From positions 1 to 64,000 of the forward strand of contig CACMKJ010000002.1 in assembly GCA_902614225.1 (NCBI GenBank): 64,000 nt of DNA, written 5' to 3'. A program made the position numbers and the translations under genes. Shown here one piece after another: positions 15,774 to 23,745 of this stretch (position 1 is its first letter; each line of letters begins with the position of its first letter). This DNA comes from Rhodospirillaceae bacterium (GTDB lineage: Bacteria > Pseudomonadota > Alphaproteobacteria > TMED109). The notes under the pieces were generated by a model that was not told the origin of the DNA, did not search any database, and saw nothing but the letters and a program-made list of their open reading frames with translations.

Positions 15774-16901
15774 ATGAAGTCCAATAGAAGGAAATTTATA
15801 TTAAGTAGCTTGATTTCAGTTGGATCTGGTATAGCCTTAGCTAATTGCAGCGGTGGAACTCCAGATAAACCAAGTAAATCAACTAGTGTTAATAAAAATA
15901 TTTATAAATGGAAAATGAGCACAGCTTTTCCTAAAAATTTTCCTGGTTCTGACTTAAATGCTCAAAAACTAAAAAATTATATTGAAAATGCATCTGATGG
16001 ACAGTTAGTAATAGAACATTTTGGTGCAGGTGAAATAATTCCAGCTTATGAAATATTTGATGCTGTAAGAAATGGTACAATTGACTGTGGCGTATCCGCA
16101 CCTTACTATTGGATATCAAAACATAAAGCTATACCATTTTTTTGTACTGTTCCAGGTGGTATGACTGGCATAGAAAAGTTTTCATGGATAAATTTTGGTG
16201 GAGGCCAAGAACTTTGGGATAAACTATATTCTCAATTTAACCTTAAAGGAATATTGTGTAGTAATACAGGCGTACAAATGGGAGGGTGGTTTAAAAAAGA
16301 AATTAAGTCATTAGAAGACTTTAAAGGTCTTAAAATGAGAATTCCAGGAATAGGTGCAGAAATTATTAATAGACTAGGAGGAACTGCTGTGAATATGCCT
16401 CCTGGTGAAATTATGCCTGCATTACAACAAGGAGTGATTGATGCTACTGAATGGGTAGGGCCTTGGGTAGACAAAATATCAGGATTACACAAAATTGCTA
16501 AGTATTATTATGGTCCAGGTATACATGAACCAGGAACAGCTAATGAATTAGTTATGAGTAAGGATAAATGGCAAGACCTTCCAAATAATTTAAAAGAAAT
16601 AGTAAAAAATTCCTGTCATGCTATTTATATTGAAAGTCTTGCAGAGTTTTTACATTTTAACTCTCTTTCATTAGAGGAATTAAAAAGTCAACATAATGTA
16701 AAAGTGTTAAATTTTAACTCGGAAATAATGAATGTAATGTTTAAAATTTCTAGATCAGTTATAACAGAATTTTCACAACTAGGAGAAATACATAAAGAAA
16801 TATATGAAAGTTGGCAGAACTCATTAATTAAATATAATAAATATCAAAAATTTTCTGATTATGGTTATATAAAAGAAAGAATTAATTCATTAAAAGTTTA
16901 A
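15774..16901 (+). CDS. dctP: TRAP transporter solute-binding lipoprotein (DctP family), copy 1
   Basis: A 375-aa periplasmic binding protein of a TRAP transporter, which captures carboxylates or similar solutes. The N-terminus combines a Tat-like motif (NRRKFILSS) with a lipobox (ALANC), suggesting a lipid-anchored Tat substrate. The DctP fold shows WKMSTAFPKNFPG, DAVRNGTIDCGVSAPYYW, GLKMRIPGIGAEIINRLGG and DATEWVGPW. Long N-terminal tail and YYYGPGIHEPGT match the TRAP subgroup associated with 2-oxo acids or similar, an impression only. No DctQ or DctM gene is in the window. A close paralog starts 194 bp downstream. Confidence 0.9.
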   Translation: MKSNRRKFILSSLISVGSGIALANCSGGTPDKPSKSTSVNKNIYKWKMSTAFPKNFPGSDLNAQKLKNYIENASDGQLVIEHFGAGEIIPAYEIFDAVRNGTIDCGVSAPYYWISKHKAIPFFCTVPGGMTGIEKFSWINFGGGQELWDKLYSQFNLKGILCSNTGVQMGGWFKKEIKSLEDFKGLKMRIPGIGAEIINRLGGTAVNMPPGEIMPALQQGVIDATEWVGPWVDKISGLHKIAKYYYGPGIHEPGTANELVMSKDKWQDLPNNLKEIVKNSCHAIYIESLAEFLHFNSLSLEELKSQHNVKVLNFNSEIMNVMFKISRSVITEFSQLGEIHKEIYESWQNSLIKYNKYQKFSDYGYIKERINSLKV

Positions 16902-17095
16902 TTTTTAAAACCAGGTAATAATATTAAAGATATTGAAAGATATATTATTAGATAAATGTAAATCTTTTTCAGATTTATTTATAGAAAGTGTAGCAACTAT
17001 TATTGATTTAGGATATGCAAGTAGGTAATTATTTTCACATAATTTGTAATTTTTTAAAATGGTGTATAGTATGACTTTAGTATGTATATTAAATA
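16902..17095. other. 194-bp spacer between the two dctP copies
   Basis: No gene is called here. A 7-bp perfect hairpin TAAATCT-ttttc-AGATTTA (16959-16977) followed by TTTATAG could be a weak terminator after copy 1. A short open plus-strand frame ending SVATIIDLGYASR then stop has no start codon and may be a gene remnant or chance. The minus-strand ORF listed at 16905-17156 looks like a shadow. Confidence 0.35.
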
Positions 17096-18229
17096 ATGAA
17101 TAAAATTTTAGATAATAAAAAAAGATATTTTTTGAAAAATTTACTTTTTCTATCACCTGCTACCTACCTAGCTGCATGTGATAGCACTAGTGAAAAGTCT
17201 AAAATATCTAGTGATAAATTTCCAGAAATCAAATTGAAAATGGTTACCTCTTTTCCAAAGAATTTACCAGATACAGATCTACCAGCTCAAAGATTAGCAA
17301 AAAAAATTGAACAAATGTCCTTAGGTAAAATTAAAATAGTTCATTATGCTGCTGGAGAATTAGTTCCAGCATTTCAAGTTTTTGATGCAGTAAGGGAACA
17401 AGTTGCAGATTGTGCTTATACTGCACCTATTTACTGGATTTCTAAAGATAAAGCTATTTCATTTTTTGGGTGTATTCCAGGAGGTATGACTGCTAAAGAA
17501 ATTTTTTTGTGGTTAAAATATGGAAAAGGTCAAGAGTTATGGGATAATTTATATAGAAAGTTCAATTTAAAAGGATTTCCTGCTGGCAATACAGGAACTA
17601 CAATGGGAGGCTGGTACAATAAAGAAATAAATAATTTAGATGACTTTCAAGGTTTAAAAATGCGCATTCCTGGTTTAGGAGGTGAAATTATAAATAGACT
17701 AGGAGGTATATCAATAAATATGTCTGGTGGAGAAGTAATTAATTCATTGAAATTAGGAGCAATTGATGCCGCAGAATGGGCTGGTCCATGGCCAGATACC
17801 ATTATGGGGTTTCATAAAGTTGCAAAATACTATTATGGTCCTGGATTGCATGAACCGCATACATTATGTGAGTTTATGATTAATAAAAAAATATGGGATA
17901 ATTTACCAGAAGAGTACAAAATTATCATTGAGAATGCATCATATGCTAGTTACTTAGAAGTATTAACTGAATATTTTTATAAAAATGCACAAGCGTTAAG
18001 GCTAATTAAAAAAGAAAAAAATGTTCATGTTAGAAGTTTTTCGTCTGATATAGTAAAAATGTTTTTTAAGCATTCAGAAGATATTGTTAAAGAAAACTCA
18101 AAAGATAGTCAGGAATATAAAAATATTTATAAAAGTTGGCTGTTAAATATTGAACTTTTTAATGAGTACCATAAGTATTCAGATAATGCATTTATGAAAT
18201 TAAGATTAAAACACCAGAATAATTCCTAG
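17096..18229 (+). CDS. dctP: TRAP transporter solute-binding lipoprotein (DctP family), copy 2
   Basis: A 377-aa paralog of the preceding DctP. The N-terminus has a lipobox (YLAAC) but KKRYFLKN in place of a twin arginine, so it is more likely a Sec lipoprotein. The domain shows KMVTSFPKNLPDTDLPAQ, DAVREQVADCAYTAPIYW, GLKMRIPGLGGEIINRLGG and DAAEWAGPWPD. The family-conserved Arg of KMRIPG that contacts the solute carboxylate is kept in both copies. Sequence differences around the ligand cleft (for example LHEPHTLCE against IHEPGTANE) suggest related but different solutes. Its membrane partners must lie elsewhere or be shared. Confidence 0.9.
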   Translation: MNKILDNKKRYFLKNLLFLSPATYLAACDSTSEKSKISSDKFPEIKLKMVTSFPKNLPDTDLPAQRLAKKIEQMSLGKIKIVHYAAGELVPAFQVFDAVREQVADCAYTAPIYWISKDKAISFFGCIPGGMTAKEIFLWLKYGKGQELWDNLYRKFNLKGFPAGNTGTTMGGWYNKEINNLDDFQGLKMRIPGLGGEIINRLGGISINMSGGEVINSLKLGAIDAAEWAGPWPDTIMGFHKVAKYYYGPGLHEPHTLCEFMINKKIWDNLPEEYKIIIENASYASYLEVLTEYFYKNAQALRLIKKEKNVHVRSFSSDIVKMFFKHSEDIVKENSKDSQEYKNIYKSWLLNIELFNEYHKYSDNAFMKLRLKHQNNS

Positions 18230-18284
18230 TTTTTAATTTATAATTTATGCTTCAACTTTATTAAATTTCTGATATTAATGTAGT

Positions 18285-18956
18285 ATGAAGATTTTGTTTT
18301 TATATATCCTATTTATTATATTTAGCTTGAAGGTGAATGCAGGTGCCCCTGCACCAAGTACCTCTTTACCAGAACCCCCTTATGTTTTCGAAAAAGGTAC
18401 ATTAATTACTGCAGAGGTAGATTGGAATAAAGATTCAATTCAGAAGTTTCTATCCTATGATATTAAGTTGGATGAAGTAGTTAATGGAAGTATTGAAGTT
18501 TTTTTTACAAAACATGAGAAGCCATTATCTAAAATAAATTATGTATTAATTTGGTTAAATTTGAATAATGATCATAAAAAATTAGTTTTAGGTTTTGTAG
18601 GTCCAAATTATGATAGTAATAGAATTATAGAAAAAATATCAGAAAAAAAACTTACTTTAGCCAAAAGTAGACTGATGTTAATTAATGATAAAGTTTCTTT
18701 AAGAACAAATATAAACAATAAATTATCATTTAATATATCAGGAATTATAAATACAGAGTGTAAAAAGAATGATAAAGAAGCAGTTATGATAGAAATAAAT
18801 AAAAGTAAGACTTTTTCAATTGCTCATGAATATGATAGTGTATGTAATTTAGAAGATACAAATATAGTATTTACTGAAAATTATAGTGATATAAAAATTA
18901 ATAAAATATTAAATGCGAATATTTTTAAAAATGCAAAAGTGACATTTTCTTATTAG
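18285..18956 (+). CDS. secreted protein of unknown function
   Basis: Unrecognised 223-aa product with a signal peptide (ILFLYILFIIFSLKVNAGA) and a Pro-rich mature N-terminus (APAPSTSLPEPPYVF). The rest is Lys/Asn/Ile-rich with beta-like stretches (EVFFTKHEKPLSKINYVLIW, KLSFNISGIINTEC). Two cysteines (NTECKK and DSVCNLE) could form a disulfide. It is convergent with lpxB, 4 bp apart. It occupies the place beside the lpx cluster where other alphaproteobacteria often carry gltA (recalled, not checked). Confidence 0.62.
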   Translation: MKILFLYILFIIFSLKVNAGAPAPSTSLPEPPYVFEKGTLITAEVDWNKDSIQKFLSYDIKLDEVVNGSIEVFFTKHEKPLSKINYVLIWLNLNNDHKKLVLGFVGPNYDSNRIIEKISEKKLTLAKSRLMLINDKVSLRTNINNKLSFNISGIINTECKKNDKEAVMIEINKSKTFSIAHEYDSVCNLEDTNIVFTENYSDIKINKILNANIFKNAKVTFSY

Positions 18957-18960
18957 AATA

Positions 18961-20094
18961 TTAATTTAATTTTAATATTTTTTTAATTATCATAGAAACA
19001 AGTACTGATGGTCTAACGTTTTTATTTTTCAACATTTTTTCTAATTTATTAAAATTTTTTAATTGAAGTTTTGAGCCTTTTTTATCCTGAATTAGAAAAT
19101 CTAGTTTATTTTTGATATTATCTTTATTACATTGACTTTGAATTAGTTCTGGTACTATAGGCTTATTATAGATTATATTTACTAATGTAATATATTTAGT
19201 ATAAACAACATTTTTTAGAAAAAAATAACTTAAAAGATTTAACTTATAAACAGTAATAAATGGTACTTTGTGAAGAGCAAGTTCTAGTGTAATAGTACCT
19301 GAAACAGCAATGGCTAAAAAACTTTTATTAAATATATTTTTTTTATGAGAACTAAGAACTATATCTATATCTAATAAATTTCTATATTTTTCTGAAATGT
19401 TTTCTACTAAAGATAATTGACTTTCAACAGCAACTATTTTAAAAGTAAATTTTACATTATATTCTAATAATGAATTTAAAATTAAATCTAAATGAAAATT
19501 AATTTCATTTTTTCTACTTCCAGGAAAAATAGAAATAATTTTTTTTTTTCTATTATTTAAATTATTATTACTTTTATTTATTTTTTCTACTAAAGGATGC
19601 CCTATAAAGTAAGTTTTAATTCCATGAGGTGTAAAATATTTTTTTTCAAAAGGATATAATACAAATAGGTTATCTACATAATTAGCTATTTCTTTTGCTC
19701 TATTAGCTTTCCACGCCCAAACAGTAGGTGCCACTACATGAATATTTGGTATATTTACTTTTAATTTTTTTAGCTTTTTTAAAACTCTAAAATTAAAACC
19801 TGGTGCATCAATTGTAATAATGAGATCTGGCTTAATTTTTATAATTTTATTTACAGTTAGTTTTATTAATGACAACAATTCTGGAACCTTAGGTAGCACC
19901 TCTATCAATCCCATTAAAGATATCTTTTCCATAGAAAATATAGGTTTTAATCCTAATTCTAGAAGATTTTTACCTCCTACACCATAAAAATGCAAAGAAT
20001 TATTAGAGGTTTTTAATTTTTTTAAAAGAATGCCTCCTAATTGATCTCCTGAAATTTCTCCTGCTATAATAAAAATAGTTTTTTTATACTGCAT
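18961..20094 (-). CDS. lpxB: lipid-A-disaccharide synthase
   Basis: A 377-aa GT19 glycosyltransferase that joins UDP-2,3-diacylglucosamine and lipid X into the lipid A disaccharide at the inner membrane. The N-terminal IIAGEISGDQLGG is the family hallmark. Downstream are MGLIEVLPKVPEL, TIDAPGFNFRV, PTVWAWKANRAKEIANYVD and the donor-binding LPGSRK-like IFPGSRKNEI, then AVSGTITLELA. All are in order and the length is typical. Last gene of the 38-gene minus-strand block; it overlaps the end of lpxI by 11 bp. Confidence 0.96.
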   Translation of the reverse strand: MQYKKTIFIIAGEISGDQLGGILLKKLKTSNNSLHFYGVGGKNLLELGLKPIFSMEKISLMGLIEVLPKVPELLSLIKLTVNKIIKIKPDLIITIDAPGFNFRVLKKLKKLKVNIPNIHVVAPTVWAWKANRAKEIANYVDNLFVLYPFEKKYFTPHGIKTYFIGHPLVEKINKSNNNLNNRKKKIISIFPGSRKNEINFHLDLILNSLLEYNVKFTFKIVAVESQLSLVENISEKYRNLLDIDIVLSSHKKNIFNKSFLAIAVSGTITLELALHKVPFITVYKLNLLSYFFLKNVVYTKYITLVNIIYNKPIVPELIQSQCNKDNIKNKLDFLIQDKKGSKLQLKNFNKLEKMLKNKNVRPSVLVSMIIKKILKLN

Positions 20095-20902
20095 AATAGA
20101 AAAGATTATACTTTTTAATTAATTTAAAAGTTTCTTCAGGATTAGCAATTAAAGAATTATTTTTTTCTACTATAATTCCTTTTATACCAGATGAAAATAT
20201 ATTCCTTATAGTTTCTGGACCTATAGTTGGTAAATCAAAATAAATATTCTGCCTTGGTTTACAGATCTTTACCAATAAGCTAAAATTGTCTGATCTATTA
20301 AGTAATTTATATCTAAATATTAAATTATCTGTACCTTTTCTATCTTCGCTCAATAATATCTTATTATTATCTACAATAACTGATTGTCCTTTATCTAAAG
20401 ATCCATTTCTTTTAGCTATATTGAAGTAATAAGTAATTTGATCTAAAGTAATTTTTTTTTTAAATTTTTTATAATTATTATTATTATTATTTGCAATATT
20501 CTTATTTAAAAATTTTCTAACATCCAAAATTTTAAAACCTTTTTTTATAAAAATATTATAAATTTTTGAAAGTAAAGCATTATCTCCTCTATAATAATAC
20601 AATAAAATCAATAATATATAATAAATAGTTTTTAGATTGGGCCTTAACCTCAACAAAGAAGGTTTATTAACTCTTCCAATAAATATGATGTATTTAATTT
20701 TTTCCTTATATAAAATAGAAAATATATTTCCAATATTATTTAGACTTAGGTATGTATTTGGAGGAAAAGCTGCGTTATTATAAAATCCTTCAATCCCAAT
20801 AAGAAAGAAGCTTATGTTTTGAGTTTCGCATGATTTAATACTATTTAAAACTAAATCACCACCACCTGCTATTATTGCAAGTTTTCCTTTTTTAATTTGC
20901 AT
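20084..20902 (-). CDS. lpxI: UDP-2,3-diacylglucosamine pyrophosphatase LpxI
   Basis: LpxI (DUF1009) hydrolyses UDP-2,3-diacylglucosamine to lipid X, replacing LpxH in most alphaproteobacteria. The product starts at KLAIIAGGGDL, the nucleotide-side motif, and includes YIIFIGRVNKPS, GDNALLSKIYNIF, DQITYYFNIAKRNGSLDKGQ and DLPTIGPETI. An ATG at 20902 is preferred over 20935 because family members begin just before the GGG motif; it still overlaps lpxA by 11 bp. It is flanked by lpxA and lpxB, which act before and after it in the pathway. Confidence 0.92.
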   Translation of the reverse strand: MQIKKGKLAIIAGGGDLVLNSIKSCETQNISFFLIGIEGFYNNAAFPPNTYLSLNNIGNIFSILYKEKIKYIIFIGRVNKPSLLRLRPNLKTIYYILLILLYYYRGDNALLSKIYNIFIKKGFKILDVRKFLNKNIANNNNNNYKKFKKKITLDQITYYFNIAKRNGSLDKGQSVIVDNNKILLSEDRKGTDNLIFRYKLLNRSDNFSLLVKICKPRQNIYFDLPTIGPETIRNIFSSGIKGIIVEKNNSLIANPEETFKLIKKYNLFYYAV

Positions 20903-21689
20903 TTTTAGGCTTGCAAATAGATCTTGATTTTTCACTTTTTAAAAATTGAACTATTTCTTGAATTGGTTCGTTGTCTAAAAACTCTTCTGATACTTCTTTT
21001 ACTCTATCAGAAAATGTTCCCTCTTGAGAAGAAAATAATAGACCATATGCCTTCCTAAGATCTTGAATTACATCCTTCGAAAAACCTCTTCTTTTTAAAC
21101 CTATAATATTTAAACCAGATAAATATGCCCTGTTTCCTATTACTGTTCCATAAGGAATTACATCACTATCTACTCCTGATAACCCCCCTATCATTGAATG
21201 CTTTCCTATCCTACAAAATTGATGAGCACCTGATAAAGCGCCCATAATAGCATAATCTTCTAGTATTACATGCCCAGCTAAGGAAGCATTATTTACCATT
21301 ATAACATGATTACCAATCTTACAATCATGAGCTACATGAGCATTTATCATAAATAAACAATTATCCTTTATCACGGTCTTTAAACCGCCTCCTTCAGTAC
21401 CTGGATTAATAGTAACATACTCTCTAAATATATTATTGTTACCGATTTTTAGTGAGGATTCTTCACCTTTATATTTTAAGTCTTGAGGAGAAGTTCCTAT
21501 AGAACAATAAGGAAAAAAAGTACAATTATCACCTATTGTAGTATTACCATCTATATAAACATGAGCCTTTAAATTTACATTGTTACCTATTTTAACATTT
21601 TCGTTAATAATACAGTAAGGACCTATAGTAACATTAGAACCTAATACAGCTTTTTCTGAAATAATAGATGTGTGGTGTTTATTAATCAT
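20892..21689 (-). CDS. lpxA: UDP-N-acetylglucosamine acyltransferase
   Basis: About 265 aa. First step of lipid A synthesis: transfer of a 3-hydroxyacyl chain from ACP to UDP-GlcNAc. The left-handed beta-helix is seen in repeated hexapeptides (SIISEKAVLGSNVTIGPYC, NVKIGNNVNLKAHVYI and on). The catalytic His lies in NAHVAHDCKIGNHVIM. The C-terminal acyl-binding helical part follows LKRRGFS. I use ATG 21689 (MINKHHTS); the listed start at 21701 is a TTG inside fabZ. It overlaps fabZ by 8 bp. Confidence 0.95.
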   Translation of the reverse strand: MINKHHTSIISEKAVLGSNVTIGPYCIINENVKIGNNVNLKAHVYIDGNTTIGDNCTFFPYCSIGTSPQDLKYKGEESSLKIGNNNIFREYVTINPGTEGGGLKTVIKDNCLFMINAHVAHDCKIGNHVIMVNNASLAGHVILEDYAIMGALSGAHQFCRIGKHSMIGGLSGVDSDVIPYGTVIGNRAYLSGLNIIGLKRRGFSKDVIQDLRKAYGLLFSSQEGTFSDRVKEVSEEFLDNEPIQEIVQFLKSEKSRSICKPKNAN

Positions 21690-22131
21690 TACTATCAGCA
21701 ATCATCGCTGTAATTGTTGCTTCAGCAACTATTTTATCTTCAACCTTTGCTAAACAATCAAACTTCCAAACAAGCTTTCTAGCCTGTTTTTTTTTTACCT
21801 CAATAAATAATTGGTCTCCAGGAACTACCATTTTCCTAAACCTTGCTTTATCAATGCTCATAAAATAAACAAGCTTCCCCATCGCTTCTTCACCAAAAGA
21901 AGAAACAACTAGTGCACCAGAAGTTTGTGCCATGCTTTCAACAATTAAAACTCCTGGCATTACTTTTTTTCCTGGGAAATGTCCTACAAAGAAAGGCTCA
22001 TTAATAGTTACATTTTTAAGACCTATAGCATATTCATCGTTTTTAATATCTATAAGCCTATCTATTAGTAAAAAAGGATACCTATGTGGCATCATTGATA
22101 TAATCTTTTCAATATCAATAATGTTCTTCAT
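21682..22131 (-). CDS. fabZ: 3-hydroxyacyl-ACP dehydratase FabZ
   Basis: A 149-aa hot-dog-fold dehydratase that removes water from 3-hydroxyacyl-ACP in fatty-acid elongation. [12 protein letters not shown] near residue 14 and the catalytic [24 protein letters not shown] (His and Glu) are fully conserved. It competes with LpxA and LpxD for the same hydroxyacyl-ACP, which explains its classic position between their genes. Overlaps lpxD by 4 bp and lpxA by 8 bp. Confidence 0.96.
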   Translation of the reverse strand: MKNIIDIEKIISMMPHRYPFLLIDRLIDIKNDEYAIGLKNVTINEPFFVGHFPGKKVMPGVLIVESMAQTSGALVVSSFGEEAMGKLVYFMSIDKARFRKMVVPGDQLFIEVKKKQARKLVWKFDCLAKVEDKIVAEATITAMIADSND

Positions 22132-23129
22132 TTTTTTTCTACCATTTGTTTAAGCATAACTGCCTGTTTTAAATAAGTTTTTAGATTAACAGAAGGAGTT
22201 CCGCTAACAATACTATTTGTTGAAATATTTTTAGTAACTCCAGATTGAGCTCCTATTTGTACATTATCACTTACATATAAGTGCCCAGATATACCAACTT
22301 GACCACCCATTAAAACATTTTTTCCAATAGTACTGCTTCCTGCAATACCAGTTTGACCAGCAATTATAGTATTTTCACCTACTACTACATTATGAGCTAT
22401 ATGTACTAAATTGTCTATTTTAACTCCGTTTTTTATTTCTGTGAAATTAAGTGAACCTCTATCAATAGTACAATTAGAGCCTATTTCTACATCATCATCA
22501 ATTTTCACAATACCTATTTGTGGAACTTTAATATATTTTTTTCCATCAAGAACATAACCAAAACCATCTTGTCCTATTATACTACCATCCTGAATAATAA
22601 CATTATTACCAATGTAGCTATTAGATATACTTACATTATTACCTATAAAACAATTTTTTCCTATATAAACATTTGGGCCAATACTAGAAAATGAATTAAT
22701 TACAGTTTTGTGACCTATACTAACATTACTTTTCAAATCTACATTATTAGAAACCTCCGCAGAATTTGATACTACAATATCCTTTTTTTTTTCTTTTTTT
22801 GAACTCTTAACATCAGGATAAAAAATATTAAGCAACTTTGCATAACTTAAATATGGATTCTTTGATACTAAAAATGAAAGTTCTTTTGTAAATTTATACT
22901 TACTTAGTACATTTTCAGATATAATACATGCAGAAGCTTTTGTAGTATTAAGGCTTTTGTAATACTTTTTATTATCTAAAAAAGTAATACTACCATTAAT
23001 AGCATTTTCAATAGAAGATACCTTTTTAATAATAATATTTGATTTACCAATAATTTTATCCTCTGTAAAACCAGCAAGCGTTTTTAATGAGAATGGACCT
23101 TTTGGTTTTGATATAATATTTTTAATCAA
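22128..23129 (-). CDS. lpxD: UDP-3-O-(3-hydroxyacyl)glucosamine N-acyltransferase
   Basis: A 333-aa acyltransferase adding the second hydroxyacyl chain to the glucosamine nitrogen. An N-terminal uridine-binding domain (residues about 1-105, with [18 protein letters not shown]) is followed by about ten hexapeptide turns. The catalytic His falls in [19 protein letters not shown], and the QDGFGYV motif is present. C-terminal helix ends [11 protein letters not shown]. It overlaps the ompH coding end by 8 bp. Complete and typical. Confidence 0.95.
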   Translation of the reverse strand: MIKNIISKPKGPFSLKTLAGFTEDKIIGKSNIIIKKVSSIENAINGSITFLDNKKYYKSLNTTKASACIISENVLSKYKFTKELSFLVSKNPYLSYAKLLNIFYPDVKSSKKEKKKDIVVSNSAEVSNNVDLKSNVSIGHKTVINSFSSIGPNVYIGKNCFIGNNVSISNSYIGNNVIIQDGSIIGQDGFGYVLDGKKYIKVPQIGIVKIDDDVEIGSNCTIDRGSLNFTEIKNGVKIDNLVHIAHNVVVGENTIIAGQTGIAGSSTIGKNVLMGGQVGISGHLYVSDNVQIGAQSGVTKNISTNSIVSGTPSVNLKTYLKQAVMLKQMVEKK

Positions 23130-23745
23130 CTTTTTTTTCTTTTTTCTTTTCTACTGTAATTTTTGGTAAAGACTTATTTAGTTTGTCTACAACAATATTG
23201 GAGATGTTAATCCTGTCTGCAGATATAACAGTAGTATTTGCATCAAAAACTAATAAATAACCTTCTTTTTTAGCAATTTCTTTCATGTGTTTAACAGCTT
23301 CTTGTTGAATAACTTGCATTCCTTTAGCCATTGCGGATTCTAATTCTCTTCTTATTTTTTCAACTTTACCCTGGATTTTATTTACTCTTTGCTTAAATGT
23401 ATCTTCTTTTTCTTTAAATTCTTCAGCAGACAACACTGATTTTTGGGCTACCAGTTTTTCTTGTTCTTTTCTAAGTAAATTTTCCTCATTTTTAATTTCT
23501 TCTTTATAGTTTTTTTCTAGTTTTTGAATTTCTTTTTGTAATGTTGTAAAAGCTGATGACTTCGATAAAACCACTTTCATATCAATTACAGCTGCGGGAA
23601 AATTTATATTTTCAATTTTACTTGATTTTGTTTCTTCCTGAGCAAAAGCACTTTGAAATATAGTAATATTAGACAAGATTAATATTAGGGAAAATTGTCT
23701 AAAATAATGTACCAACGTTGAAGCTAAATGTTTCTGTTTTATCAT
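23122..23745 (-). CDS. ompH: OmpH/Skp-family periplasmic chaperone
   Basis: A 207-aa periplasmic chaperone that holds unfolded outer-membrane proteins for BamA. The signal peptide is [19 protein letters not shown]. The core begins with [16 protein letters not shown], followed by a long Lys/Glu coiled coil (about residues 75-150, [19 protein letters not shown] and on), then [20 protein letters not shown] charged tail ends [11 protein letters not shown] 23745 overlaps the bamA end by 47 bp but has an AGGA site a few bases upstream and puts the signal peptide in place. Confidence 0.92.
   Translation of the reverse strand: MIKQKHLASTLVHYFRQFSLILILSNITIFQSAFAQEETKSSKIENINFPAAVIDMKVVLSKSSAFTTLQKEIQKLEKNYKEEIKNEENLLRKEQEKLVAQKSVLSAEEFKEKEDTFKQRVNKIQGKVEKIRRELESAMAKGMQVIQQEAVKHMKEIAKKEGYLLVFDANTTVISADRINISNIVVDKLNKSLPKITVEKKKEKKVD

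Noticed and set aside
16905-17156. 83-aa minus-strand ORF between the dctP copies
   Set aside because: It overlaps the start of dctP copy 2, has no recognisable domain or ribosome site, and reads like AT-rich noise.
20461-20500. ATT/AAT trinucleotide run inside lpxI as a repeat element
   Set aside because: It encodes an Asn-rich linker in a low-GC gene, not a dispersed or tandem repeat of note.
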